Assembly: GCA_017512985.1 (NCBI GenBank)
Contig: JAFWEJ010000006.1
Location: 1 to 64,000 of the forward strand
Direction: 5' to 3'
Length of the DNA stretch: 64,000 nt
From: Clostridia bacterium
Lineage (GTDB): Bacteria; Bacillota; Clostridia; Christensenellales; Aristaeellaceae
Within the stretch, counting starts at the first letter, position 1, and each line of letters begins with the position of its first letter. A model generated the notes under the pieces. The model had not been told where the DNA came from and did no database searches. It saw only the letters and a program-made list of their open reading frames with translations. Positions 8,673 through 16,932 of this stretch are shown one piece after another. A program made the translations under genes and the position numbers.

Positions 8673-8697
8673 CATCAAAAAGAAATAAAAAATGCAC

Positions 8698-8726
8698 TTG
8701 CAATTCGTATACGTTTGTGATATCTT
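8698..8726 (+). promoter_or_regulatory. Rightward promoter of repressor/integrase
   Basis: TTGCAA (8698-8703) and TATCTT (8721-8726), 17 nt apart. It overlaps the AATGCACT half-site at 8691-8698, so the repressor may regulate both directions. Confidence 0.55.
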
Positions 8727-8745
8727 ATGTACGAGGTGATACTTC

Positions 8746-9354
8746 GTGGAGACTTTCGACTATTCCGCTGTCGGGGCAAGAATCAAGGCGCTCCGTAAGA
8801 AAAAGCATCTGAACCAGATCGAGCTGGCGAACCTGATCGGGAAATCTCTGCGCACTGTTCAGAAATATGAAACGGGCGAGATTGAGGTTTCTGTCGGGGT
8901 GGTCAATGATCTGGCGAAGGTACTGGACAGCACGCCGACCTATATCCTTGGCTATGATACGGAGGTTACACCGATCACGAGTATGGCGGACGTGCTGAAC
9001 TTCCTCTTCCACATTGAGCAGGTGGACGGACTGAATTTCTCAATTAATGTAAACCGTCCTCCGCACAGCCGGGAATGGCAATGCGCACTGACTTTCAGGG
9101 GGAAAGATAAACAATCTCCCCTGAACGCGGACATGTGCCTGTTCCTGGAAGACTGGGAGGGACAGCGGGTAGAACTTCGCAGGTACGCTCTGACGCAGGC
9201 AGCCTATCAGAAGTGGCAGGAACAGACGCTGGCGTATTACGCGGCGATGCCTGTAGAGCTTGCCGAACCGAAGGAACTGTCGAAAGAAGAGCGGATTAAG
9301 CGGAGAAACGAGTATCTGGAAAGTCTGCAACAGGAGGAATCACCGAATGAGTAA
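8746..9354 (+). CDS. cI/XRE-type repressor of the mobile element
   Basis: A 202-residue regulator. Residues 8-65 are a classical HTH_3 domain (ARIKALRKKKHLNQIELANL ... KSLRTVQKYETGE). The C-terminal 130 residues have no catalytic Ser/Lys motif of LexA-like repressors that I can see and end in a charged helix. Start GTG 8746 follows AGGTG at 6 nt. It is divergent from the leftward operon and directly upstream of the integrase, the usual position of the element's lysogeny-type switch. Confidence 0.75.
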   Translation: METFDYSAVGARIKALRKKKHLNQIELANLIGKSLRTVQKYETGEIEVSVGVVNDLAKVLDSTPTYILGYDTEVTPITSMADVLNFLFHIEQVDGLNFSINVNRPPHSREWQCALTFRGKDKQSPLNADMCLFLEDWEGQRVELRRYALTQAAYQKWQEQTLAYYAAMPVELAEPKELSKEERIKRRNEYLESLQQEESPNE

Positions 9355-9395
9355 TAACGGAATGGCGGATATAAGTCTGAGGGAAAGGAGGTACT

Positions 9396-10514
9396 ATGTC
9401 GGTAACCAGGGATGGCGATACGGGGCGTTGGATGAGTCAGCTCCGGATCACGGACTGGACGGGTAAAACCGTTCATAAGAAGAAGCGCGGCTTCGCGACA
9501 AAGCGTGAAGCCGTACAGTGGGAACAGGAATTCATCAGTCAATCCACTGGCAATGTCGGGATGAAATTCGGGAGCTTCGTGGAGATCTATAACGAGGACA
9601 TGAAGCAGCGCCTGAAGGAAACCACCCTGAGCAGTAAAAAGTGGCTGATTGATACCAAGATCCTTCCGTACTTCAGGAAAATCCCGCTGAACGAGATTAA
9701 GCCCACGGATATCCGTAAGTGGCAGAACTCGCTGACCAAGTATCGGGATGAGGATGGAAAGCCTTATTCGCAGACTTACCTGCGGACGATACAGAACCAG
9801 CTGGTTGCGATCTTCAATTACGCGGTGAAGTACTACGGACTGAAGGAGAACCCCTGCCACAAGGCGGGCGGCATGGGGAAGAAGCAGGCGGACGAAATGC
9901 AGTTCTGGACGCAGGACGAATTCCAGAAATTCATTGAATCCGTTGAAGATGAGCCGGTCTGGTACGCAATCTACATGACGCTGTACTATACCGGAATCCG
10001 GGAAGGGGAACTGCTGGCGCTGACACCGGCGGACATCGATCTGGAAAAGAAGATGCTGACGGTGAACAAGAACTATCAGTACCTGAACGGAAAGGAGATC
10101 ATCACGACGCCCAAAACGCAGAAAAGCATCCGCACGATATCCATGCCGGATAAGCTGTGCGAATGCCTGGAAGAATACATGGGACTGTGTTACGGGCTGA
10201 AAAAGGATGACCGGATCTTCCCCTACAAGAAAGAATTCCTGTACAAGATTATGGAAGAAGGGTGCAGGCGCTCCGGAGTGAAAAAAATCCGGGTCCATGA
10301 TACGAGACACAGCCATGCGTCGCTGCTGGTGGAGAAGGGGTTCTCCCCGCTGCTGATCGCGGAACGGCTGGGCCACGAAAAGGTTCAGACCACCATGGAC
10401 ATCTACAGTCACCTGTATCCCAACAAGCAGCAGGAAGTGGCCAGAATACTGAACGAGACGATCGACCCGAAAAGCTCGGACAGTGCTGGCTACAAAAAAA
10501 GCGAAAAAATGTAG
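9396..10514 (+). CDS. int: Tyrosine integrase of the guaA-inserted island
   Basis: A 372-residue phage/Tn916-type site-specific recombinase. It has an N-terminal arm-binding domain (residues 1-45), a SAM-like core-binding domain (about 55-155) and a catalytic domain (170-350). The catalytic residues are Arg202 (TGIREGEL), Lys near 230-233, His301 and Arg304 (HDTRHSHAS), His327 (RLGHEKV) and Tyr337 (MDIYSHLY). GAAAGGAGG precedes ATG 9396. It ends 84 nt from the guaA stop codon, so that gene end is the probable attachment site. All catalytic residues are present. Confidence 0.93.
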   Translation: MSVTRDGDTGRWMSQLRITDWTGKTVHKKKRGFATKREAVQWEQEFISQSTGNVGMKFGSFVEIYNEDMKQRLKETTLSSKKWLIDTKILPYFRKIPLNEIKPTDIRKWQNSLTKYRDEDGKPYSQTYLRTIQNQLVAIFNYAVKYYGLKENPCHKAGGMGKKQADEMQFWTQDEFQKFIESVEDEPVWYAIYMTLYYTGIREGELLALTPADIDLEKKMLTVNKNYQYLNGKEIITTPKTQKSIRTISMPDKLCECLEEYMGLCYGLKKDDRIFPYKKEFLYKIMEEGCRRSGVKKIRVHDTRHSHASLLVEKGFSPLLIAERLGHEKVQTTMDIYSHLYPNKQQEVARILNETIDPKSSDSAGYKKSEKM

Positions 10515-10528
10515 CCAATTTGTAGCCA
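10487..10528. repeat. Putative integrase arm-type sites
   Basis: Three copies of TGGCTACA or its complement TGTAGCCA at 10487-10494 (inverted), 10510-10517 and 10521-10528. They overlap the integrase 3' end and lie between it and guaA, as expected for arm-binding sites at an att end. Confidence 0.5.
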
Positions 10529-10589
10529 GGGAAAAGAAAGCATCCCCGGAAGCGATTGAAAATCAACCGATCCGAGGATGAGGAAGTTA

Positions 10590-10612
10590 AGAAATCATCA
10601 TTCCCACTCAAT
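10590..10612. other. Probable attachment site at the guaA 3' end
   Basis: The last guaA codons and stop (CATTCCCACTC in plus orientation, coding ...EWE-stop) border the integrase gene. The guaA 3' end is a known integration hot spot. No second copy was found to the left within the window, so the other att site is probably outside. Confidence 0.55.
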
Positions 10613-12142
10613 ACTCGCCGGGGGTTTAGTTGTCACGTCCAGGACGACGCGGCTGGCATGGGGGACCTCATTGACGATGCGGGCGGAAACCCGGGCGATG
10701 AGGTCGTAGGGGAGGCGTGCCCAGTCGGCGGTCATGAAGTCGTCGGTGGTGACGGCGCGCAGGGCGATGGTGTAGTCATAGGTGCGTTCGTCGCCCATGA
10801 CGCCGACGCTCTGAATGCCGGTGAGCACGGTAAAATACTGGTTCACATGGCGGTCCAGGCAAGCGGCGGTAATCTCCTCACGGAAGATGGCGTCGCTCTC
10901 CCGGACGATCTCCGCCTTTTCCGGGGTCACTTCCCCGATAATCCGGATCGCGAGGCCGGGACCGGGGAAGGGCTGGCGCCAGACCAGTTCCCGCGGGAGG
11001 CCCAGGGTTTCGCCCAGGGCGCGGACTTCATCCTTGAAGAGCATGCGCAGGGGTTCGATAAGCTCCGTGAAGCCGAGCTCCTTCGGCAGGCCGCCCACGT
11101 TGTGATGGCTCTTGATGACGGCGGCGTTGGTGCCCTGGCCGCTTTCGATCACGTCCGGATAGATGGTGCCCTGGGCAAAGTAGTCCATTTTGCCCAGCGC
11201 TGTTGCTTCCTTCTTGAAAATCTCAATGAAATCCCGGCCGATGATATGCCGCTTTTCCTCCGGCTCGGTGACGCCCTTCAGGTCCGCGAAGAAGCGGTCC
11301 GCGGCGTCCGCCCGGATAAAGCGCACCGGGAAGAGATGGCTGAACACATGGCAGACCTGGTCGCTTTCACCCTTGCGCAGGAGGCCGTGATCCACGAAGA
11401 CGCAGGTAAGCCGTTTGCCGATGGCCCGGTAGATCAGCGCGGCCACAACGGAGGAGTCCACGCCGCCGGACAGGGCAAGCAGGACGGTGCCGGTCTCGCC
11501 GACCGTTTCCCGGATCTGCCTGATCGCTGTTTCCGCGAAGGCGCTCATGGTCCAGTCGCCGGAGCAGCCGCAGAAGCGGAACAGGAAGTTCCGGATCAGC
11601 ATCGTGCCGTCTTCGGTATGGGTGACTTCTGGATGGAACTGGACGCAGCAGATCTTCTTTTCCTCGTTGATCATGGCGGCAACGGGACAGTTGTCCGTTT
11701 CCGCGATGACGCGGAAGCCTTCCGGGCAGGCGCTGACCTGCCAGGTGTGGCTCATCCAGCAGCTGGAGGCGGGCTTCATGCCGCCCAGCAGGCCGGCCTG
11801 TTCCCTCATCCGGACCGTAACCCGGCCGTATTCCCGTTCTTTCGCCCGCTCCACGCTGCCGCCGAGCAGCAGGGCGGTGAGCTGCATGCCGTAGCAGATG
11901 CCCAGCACCGGAACGTCCGCTTCATACAAGGCGGGATCGATGCGGGGCGCGCCATCGTCATGGACGCTGGAGGGACCGCCGGAAAGGATGACGCCCTTCG
12001 GATTGCGGGCGAGGATGTCCGTCAGCGGCGTATTCCAGGGGATCACTTCTGAATAGACGTGGCATTCGCGGACGCGGCGGGCAATAAGCTGGGTATACTG
12101 GCCGCCGAAGTCCAGGATGAGGATTAACTCTTTTTGCTGCAT
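10598..12142 (-). CDS. guaA: GMP synthase (glutamine-hydrolysing)
   Basis: A 514-residue enzyme that converts XMP, ATP and glutamine to GMP. The N-terminal class I glutaminase domain shows SGGPSSV, the nucleophile motif [10 protein letters not shown] and the catalytic His/Glu in HPEVTH. The ATP-pyrophosphatase P-loop is [11 protein letters not shown] near residue 215. The C terminus ends in the conserved [12 protein letters not shown] 12142 has GGAGG 6 nt upstream; the longer ORF start is unsupported. It is the third gene of the dapL-asnB-guaA direction, and its 3' end is the island insertion site. The coding sequence appears intact after insertion. Confidence 0.97.
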   Translation of the reverse strand: MQQKELILILDFGGQYTQLIARRVRECHVYSEVIPWNTPLTDILARNPKGVILSGGPSSVHDDGAPRIDPALYEADVPVLGICYGMQLTALLLGGSVERAKEREYGRVTVRMREQAGLLGGMKPASSCWMSHTWQVSACPEGFRVIAETDNCPVAAMINEEKKICCVQFHPEVTHTEDGTMLIRNFLFRFCGCSGDWTMSAFAETAIRQIRETVGETGTVLLALSGGVDSSVVAALIYRAIGKRLTCVFVDHGLLRKGESDQVCHVFSHLFPVRFIRADAADRFFADLKGVTEPEEKRHIIGRDFIEIFKKEATALGKMDYFAQGTIYPDVIESGQGTNAAVIKSHHNVGGLPKELGFTELIEPLRMLFKDEVRALGETLGLPRELVWRQPFPGPGLAIRIIGEVTPEKAEIVRESDAIFREEITAACLDRHVNQYFTVLTGIQSVGVMGDERTYDYTIALRAVTTDDFMTADWARLPYDLIARVSARIVNEVPHASRVVLDVTTKPPASIEWE

Positions 12143-12226
12143 AAGTGCCTCCGGGGGAATACTTAATTCAGAATTCATAATTCAGAATTATAGAATGTCG
12201 CCCAGCAAAGCATTCCAAAGGGGGCA

Positions 12227-13807
12227 TCAAACTCCACTGTTTCCGTAGTTGGAAAGCACCCTCGCTGAAGGATCGTCGACGTTGCAGCCTGGCCAGTCCT
12301 TGTTCGGCATCCAGAAGCCGGGGATCATGTGGGCCTGGCCGGGATAATACTGCTCGAACAGCTCCCGGTAGAGGAGACTCTCCTTCGTAAAGGGACGGCA
12401 GTAATCGTATTTCGCCGCCTTCTCCTCAAATTCCTTGTCCGTATATGTTCTTTCCGCGAGCGCTTTCAGGTCGTTGACCATGCTGTGGCCGACGGCATCG
12501 GAGAAAGCGGCCTTCTGGCGCCAGAGGATCTCATCCGGCAGGATGTGGTCGTCCGCGAAGGCTTTGCGGATCAGGTATTTGCCCATGTTGTGCCGGTTCA
12601 TCTTCAGCTCCGGATCGACGCTCATTGCGTAGCGGACGAACTTCAGGTCGCCGAAGGGTACCCGGGCCTCCAGGGAGTTGACGGAGATGCAGCGGTCCGC
12701 CCGGAGCACATCATAGGCGTGCAGCTCGCGGATGCGCTTTTCTGCTTCCTCCTGGAAGGCGGCGGCGGAAGGCGCGAAGTCTGTATATTTGTAGCCGAAA
12801 AGCTCGTCGGAGATCTCGCCGGTCAGCAGGACGCGGACGTCGGTGTTCTCATGGATCCACTTGCAGACCAGGTACATGCCGATGGACGCGCGGATGGTGG
12901 TGATGTCCCAGGTGCCCAGGAGCTCAACCACCGTGGGCAGGGCGTCCAGCACGTCCTTCTCGCTGATGATGACCTCCGTATGCTCGCTGCCGATATAGTC
13001 CGCGACCATGCGGGCGTATTTCAGGTCGATGGCGTCGATATCCATACCGATGGCGAAGGTGCGGATCGGCTTGTCCAGCATTTTCTGCGCGATGGCGCAG
13101 ACCAGGGAGGAGTCCAGGCCGCCGGAGAGCAGGAAACCGACCGGCGCATCCGCGTCCAGGCGCTTTTCCACGCCTTCCATCAGCAGGCGGCGCAGTTTGG
13201 GGCAGACTTCCTCTTCCGTTTTCATGGTGAAGTAACCGACATATGCGGGATCCGCGTACTGGACGAACTCACCGTCAATCCAGTAGTATCCGGGCGGGAA
13301 AGGAAGGATCGTGTCGCACATGCCGATCAGGTTTTTCGGTTCGCTGGCGAAGGCGATGCCGCCGTCCCGCACTTTGCCGTAATAGAGCGGGCGGATGCCG
13401 ATGGGATCACGGGCGGCGATCAGCTTTTTCTGCCGGTCGTCCCAGAGGATCAGGGCAAACTCCGCGTCCAGGGTTTTGAACATTTCCACGCCGTATTCGC
13501 GGTAGAGCGGAAGCAGGATCTCGCAGTCGCATTCGCTTTTGAGATCGTAGGTTTCCATCAGGCGGGCCCGCAGGGGGCGGAAGCCGTAAAGTTCGCCGTT
13601 GCAGACCACATAGTCGCCGTCCAGCCGGAAAGGCTGCATGCCTTCTTCGTGCAGGCCCATGATTGCCAGGCGGTGGAAACCGAGGACGCCGCCGGGGATG
13701 TCCACCATGCGGGTCATATCCGGGCCGCGGGAAACGGTCCGGTCAAAACAGGTTTTCATCAGGTCCCGGGGAAAGCGGGAGCCGATTGTACCGAAAATGC
13801 TGCACAT
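12227..13807 (-). CDS. asnB: Asparagine synthase (glutamine-hydrolysing)
   Basis: A 526-residue enzyme that makes asparagine from aspartate, glutamine and ATP. Met is followed directly by Cys2 (MCSIFGTIGSR), the Ntn glutaminase nucleophile exposed after Met removal, which fixes the start at 13807. GGAGTG lies 9 nt upstream. The synthetase P-loop is FLLSGGLDSSL near residue 220 and the substrate-loop motif SLEARVPF is near 375. Length fits AsnB. It follows dapL by 120 nt in the same direction; the gap contains two strong hairpins (CCAAGGGGC/GCCCCTTGG and TCGCACC/GGTGCGA) without T-runs. Confidence 0.96.
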   Translation of the reverse strand: MCSIFGTIGSRFPRDLMKTCFDRTVSRGPDMTRMVDIPGGVLGFHRLAIMGLHEEGMQPFRLDGDYVVCNGELYGFRPLRARLMETYDLKSECDCEILLPLYREYGVEMFKTLDAEFALILWDDRQKKLIAARDPIGIRPLYYGKVRDGGIAFASEPKNLIGMCDTILPFPPGYYWIDGEFVQYADPAYVGYFTMKTEEEVCPKLRRLLMEGVEKRLDADAPVGFLLSGGLDSSLVCAIAQKMLDKPIRTFAIGMDIDAIDLKYARMVADYIGSEHTEVIISEKDVLDALPTVVELLGTWDITTIRASIGMYLVCKWIHENTDVRVLLTGEISDELFGYKYTDFAPSAAAFQEEAEKRIRELHAYDVLRADRCISVNSLEARVPFGDLKFVRYAMSVDPELKMNRHNMGKYLIRKAFADDHILPDEILWRQKAAFSDAVGHSMVNDLKALAERTYTDKEFEEKAAKYDYCRPFTKESLLYRELFEQYYPGQAHMIPGFWMPNKDWPGCNVDDPSARVLSNYGNSGV

Positions 13808-13927
13808 ATCATTTTCACTCCAATTCAAAATAGAAGAGGATTTCGCACCTGCGGGTGCGACCAAGGGGCTTTCCGATTGCCCCTTGGAACCCTTCGGTCA
13901 GTATGCAATAAGGGGAAAGTATTTCAT

Positions 13928-15112
13928 TTATTTCTTTAACAGTTTTAACAGCCTTTTCGCGGCTTCGCGGGTGTCGGCGGGATCGCCGAAGGTGGAGAAG
14001 CGGAAAAATCCTTCGCCGCAGGCGCCGAATCCTTCGCCGGGGGTGCCGACGACCTGGATCTCGTTGAGCAGTTTATCGAAGAACTGCCAGCTGCCCATGC
14101 CGTCCGGGCACTGCATCCAGATGTAGGGCGCGTTCCTGCCGCCCCAGTAGCGGATCCCGGCTTCGTCCAGGGCTGCCATGAGCACCCGGGCGTTTTCCTT
14201 GTAGATCCGGATGTTGTCGTGGATCTGCTTCTGGCCTTCGTCCGTGAAGACGGCCGCGCCGCCTCGCTGCAGGATATAGGAAACGCCGTTGGTCTTAGTG
14301 GTGCGGTTCCGTACCCACATGGCGTTCAGGTTCAGGCCGCAGCGTTCCAGCGCCTTCGGGATCACGGTATAGCCGAGCCGGGTGCCGGTGAAGCCCGCTG
14401 TCTTGGACAGGGAGCAGATCTCGATCGCGCAGGTTTCAGCGCCGGGGATCTCAAAAATGCTGTGGGGCAGGTCTTCCTCAATAAAGGCTTCGTATGCCGC
14501 GTCAAAGAGGATCACCGCGCCGCGGGCGTTTGCCCATTCAACCCACTGGGTCAGCTGTTCCCGGTTGTAGGCCGCGCCGGTCGGATTGTTCGGGGAGCAC
14601 AGGTAGATCAGGTCCGCGTCCAGGCCGGGCTTCGGCAGGGGAAGAAAGTGATCGTCCGGGCCGGAGGGGAGGTGCGTGATCTCCCGCCCGGCCATGATAT
14701 TGGCGTCCACATAGGCGGGATAGGCCGGTTCCATGATCAGGGCACGGTTCGACTTATCGAACAGGTCGAGGATATCGCCCAGTTCATCGCTGGCGCCGCT
14801 GGAAACGAAGACCTCTTCCGGGGAAAGGAACACGTCGCGCTTCTGATAATGTTTCGCGATGGTTTCCCGGAGGGAGGGATCGCCGCATTCCGGCATATAA
14901 CCATGGAAGCTGGCCTTTACCCCCTGGTCGTCCACCGCCGCGTGCAGCGCCTCAATGACCGCGGGAACCAGGGGCAGGGAAACGTCCCCGATGCCCATGC
15001 GGTACAGGTGCTTGTCCGGGTGCTCCGCCAGGTAGGCTTTGGTCTTCTGGGCAATATGATAGAAGAGATAGGACTCTTTCAGATTCGCGTAGCTGAGGTT
15101 TGGTGTCAGCAT
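13928..15112 (-). CDS. dapL: LL-diaminopimelate aminotransferase
   Basis: A 394-residue fold-type I PLP enzyme that converts tetrahydrodipicolinate directly to LL-diaminopimelate for lysine and cell-wall synthesis. It matches DapL through MGIGDVSLPL, SDELGDI, the CSPNNPTGAA motif and the PLP lysine in SLSKTAGFTGTRLGY. GGAGGTGATCC stands before ATG 15112. It is the first gene after the nitrogen-type promoter and leader hairpin at 15241-15318, so the dapL-asnB-guaA run is probably under the same control as glnA. Confidence 0.93.
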   Translation of the reverse strand: MLTPNLSYANLKESYLFYHIAQKTKAYLAEHPDKHLYRMGIGDVSLPLVPAVIEALHAAVDDQGVKASFHGYMPECGDPSLRETIAKHYQKRDVFLSPEEVFVSSGASDELGDILDLFDKSNRALIMEPAYPAYVDANIMAGREITHLPSGPDDHFLPLPKPGLDADLIYLCSPNNPTGAAYNREQLTQWVEWANARGAVILFDAAYEAFIEEDLPHSIFEIPGAETCAIEICSLSKTAGFTGTRLGYTVIPKALERCGLNLNAMWVRNRTTKTNGVSYILQRGGAAVFTDEGQKQIHDNIRIYKENARVLMAALDEAGIRYWGGRNAPYIWMQCPDGMGSWQFFDKLLNEIQVVGTPGEGFGACGEGFFRFSTFGDPADTREAAKRLLKLLKK

Positions 15113-15240
15113 GGGATCACCTCCGAATCAATGAATAATGTACAATGAATAATGAATAATGATCCGCATCGATCTGCGCGGACGGGGAATTATTCCACTC
15201 CGCTTCGTTCCGGTCGAAATGACACAGAAATGGAATGAAA

Positions 15241-15282
15241 AACAAGGCAAACGGTCCTGTCGCAGGACGCCTTTGCCTTGTT
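15241..15282 (-). promoter_or_regulatory. dapL leader: hexaloop hairpin versus terminator
   Basis: The minus-strand transcript can form CAAGGC-[AAAGGC]-GUCCUG (15263-15280, one A-C mismatch). Alternatively it forms a long terminator-like stem, AACAAGGCAAA with UUUGCCUUGUU plus inner GUCCUG/CAGGAC, followed by a run of U. The two structures share the GGCAAAGGCGUCC segment. It matches the glnA, purF and amt leaders. Confidence 0.65.
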
Positions 15283-15289
15283 GGGAGGT

Positions 15290-15318
15290 ATGGTAACATT
15301 CAACTAACTGCTTGTCAA
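15290..15318 (-). promoter_or_regulatory. dapL-asnB-guaA promoter
   Basis: Minus-strand TTGACA (15313-15318) and TACCAT (15290-15295), spacer 17 nt. The leader hairpin begins within about 10 nt of the -10 box. Confidence 0.7.
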
Positions 15319-15371
15319 GGCGATACAGGGGAAGGGAAAACGCGAATACAAAGGGAAAACAATCGGGGGGA

Positions 15372-15400
15372 TTGACAGCCATCTGGCCCGGTGATAGGAT
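15372..15400 (+). promoter_or_regulatory. glnA promoter
   Basis: TTGACA (15372-15377) and TAGGAT (15395-15400) are separated by 17 nt. The predicted start lies just upstream of the leader hairpin. Confidence 0.75.
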
Positions 15401-15408
15401 ACGCGCAT

Positions 15409-15454
15409 CAGGGCAAGGGTGTCGTGCTTTCGACGCACCTTGCCCTCTTGTTTT
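15409..15454 (+). promoter_or_regulatory. glnA leader: hexaloop hairpin versus terminator
   Basis: CAGGGC-[AAGGGU]-GUCGUG (15409-15426, one G-G mismatch) overlaps the 5' arm of a terminator-like stem GGGCAAGG/CCUUGCCC (15411-15445) followed by a U-rich tract. The loop has A at position 1 and G at position 4, the rule described for ANTAR-protein targets. An ANTAR regulator is encoded directly downstream of glnA. Confidence 0.65.
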
Positions 15455-15480
15455 ATTGAATGACGAGGAGGTCACCAATT

Positions 15481-16812
15481 ATGAGCAAGTACACGAAGGA
15501 AGACATCATCCGTATGGTACGGGAAGACGACGTGGAATTTATCCGCATGCAGTTTACCGATATCTTCGGCCAGCTGAAGAACGTGGCGATTACCGCCAGC
15601 CAGATCGAAAAGGCCGTCAATAATGAGATCATGATCGACGGCAGCAGCATTGAGGGTTTTGTCCGCATTAATGAGAGCGACCAGTACCTGCGGCCCGACC
15701 TGGACACCTTCGCGATCCTGCCCTGGCGGCCCCAGCACGGAAAAGTCGCCAGGCTGATCTGCGACGTATACAACCCCGACGGAACGCCCTTCGCGGGAGA
15801 TCCCCGCGGCGTGCTGAAGAAGGTCCTGAAGCGGGCGGCCGACATGGGCTACTCCTTCAACGTCGGACCGGAGTGCGAGTTCTTCCTCTTCCAGACGGAC
15901 GAGGACGGCAACCCCACCACCACGACCTCGGACGAAGCAGGATACTTCGACCTCGGACCGCTGGATCACGGCGAGAGCACCCGCCGCGAGATCTGCATGG
16001 CGCTGGAGCAGATGGGCTTTGAAATTGAAGCCAGCCATCATGAAGTGGCTGCCGGCCAGCATGAGATCGACTTCCGCTACGCCGACGCGCTGACGGCCGC
16101 CGACAACATCATGACTTTCAAACTGGCGGTCAAGACGCTGGCCCAGAAGAACGGCCTGCATGCGACCTTCATGCCCAAGCCCGTGTTCGGCATCAACGGC
16201 AGCGGCATGCATACCAATATGAGCCTGTTCAAGGACGGCAAGAACGTCTTTGCAGATCCCGCCGACAAGCGCGGCCTGAGCAAGGAAGCCTATTCTTTCA
16301 TCGCCGGCATCCTGGCCCACATCCGGGGCATGGCCGCGATTACCAACCCGCTGGTCAACAGCTACAAGCGTCTGGTGCCCGGCTATGAAGCGCCCTGCTA
16401 CCTGGCCTGGAGCGCCAGCAACCGCAGCGCCCTGATCCGGATTCCCGCCGCCCGCGGCATGGGAACCCGTGTTGAACTGCGCTGCCCCGATCCGAGCGCG
16501 AACCCCTATCTGAACATGGCTGTCTGCCTGGCCGCCGGCCTGGACGGCATTGAGAAGGACATGACCCCGCCGGATGAAATCACCGAGAACATCTTCGCCA
16601 TGGATGCCGCAACCCGCGAAGCCAAGGGCATCAAGTCCCTGCCCGGCACGCTGAAGGAAGCCGTTGACTGCCTGAAGCAGGACGAAGTGATCTGCGCCTC
16701 CCTTGGCGAGCATGTGCTGAGCCAGTATGTGGAAGGCAAGGAAAAGGAGTGGGACGCTTACAGGACCCACGTCAGCAAGTGGGAGACTGACCGCTACCTC
16801 GTCATGTATTAA
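15481..16812 (+). CDS. glnA: Glutamine synthetase type I
   Basis: A 443-residue dodecameric enzyme that fixes ammonium onto glutamate. Length and motifs match Gram-positive [14 protein letters not shown], the metal site [20 protein letters not shown] and the ATP/glutamate region [21 protein letters not shown]. Start ATG 15481 has GAGGAGG 11 nt upstream; the longer ORF start is unsupported. The adenylylation loop of the enterobacterial GSI-beta type is absent. It opens the glnA-ANTAR-gltB-gltD unit and is preceded by the leader hairpin described separately. Confidence 0.97.
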   Translation: MSKYTKEDIIRMVREDDVEFIRMQFTDIFGQLKNVAITASQIEKAVNNEIMIDGSSIEGFVRINESDQYLRPDLDTFAILPWRPQHGKVARLICDVYNPDGTPFAGDPRGVLKKVLKRAADMGYSFNVGPECEFFLFQTDEDGNPTTTTSDEAGYFDLGPLDHGESTRREICMALEQMGFEIEASHHEVAAGQHEIDFRYADALTAADNIMTFKLAVKTLAQKNGLHATFMPKPVFGINGSGMHTNMSLFKDGKNVFADPADKRGLSKEAYSFIAGILAHIRGMAAITNPLVNSYKRLVPGYEAPCYLAWSASNRSALIRIPAARGMGTRVELRCPDPSANPYLNMAVCLAAGLDGIEKDMTPPDEITENIFAMDAATREAKGIKSLPGTLKEAVDCLKQDEVICASLGEHVLSQYVEGKEKEWDAYRTHVSKWETDRYLVMY

Positions 16813-16919
16813 TGAATAATGAACAATGAATAATGAACAATTGAATCATGGCACGGTATACCTGCAAAACGGTATATAGCATTATTCATTCTTAATTATC
16901 AATTATTCATTAATTTATT
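16810..16919. repeat. AT-rich inverted-repeat element between glnA and the ANTAR gene
   Basis: The left end begins TTAATGAATAATGAACAATG and the right end, inverted, begins TTAATGAATAATTGATAATT. The arms are about 35 nt and flank a 45-nt centre. Related TGAATAATG repeats occur near 15126-15166, with AATTCATAATTC at 12161-12192 and 39174-39186. It resembles a small MITE or REP-like intergenic element. In the transcript it would form a long hairpin. Confidence 0.5.
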
Positions 16920-16932
16920 GGAGGTGAAATCT

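Larger units (their letters stand above)
15113..15480. other. Divergent dapL/glnA regulatory region
   Basis: It contains an AT-rich ATTATTCATT-type repeat near dapL (15126-15166), the dapL leader terminator and promoter (15241-15318), and the glnA promoter and leader hairpin (15372-15446). No gene was found. Confidence 0.8.

Noticed and set aside
15408-15446. Classical two-hairpin ANTAR target with a P1 stem upstream
   Set aside because: Only about 5-15 nt lie between the promoter and the hexaloop hairpin, so a second upstream hairpin cannot fit; the single-hairpin model is proposed instead.
15472-16770. Antisense frame opposite glnA
   Set aside because: Shadow of the glnA codon pattern without any domain motif.
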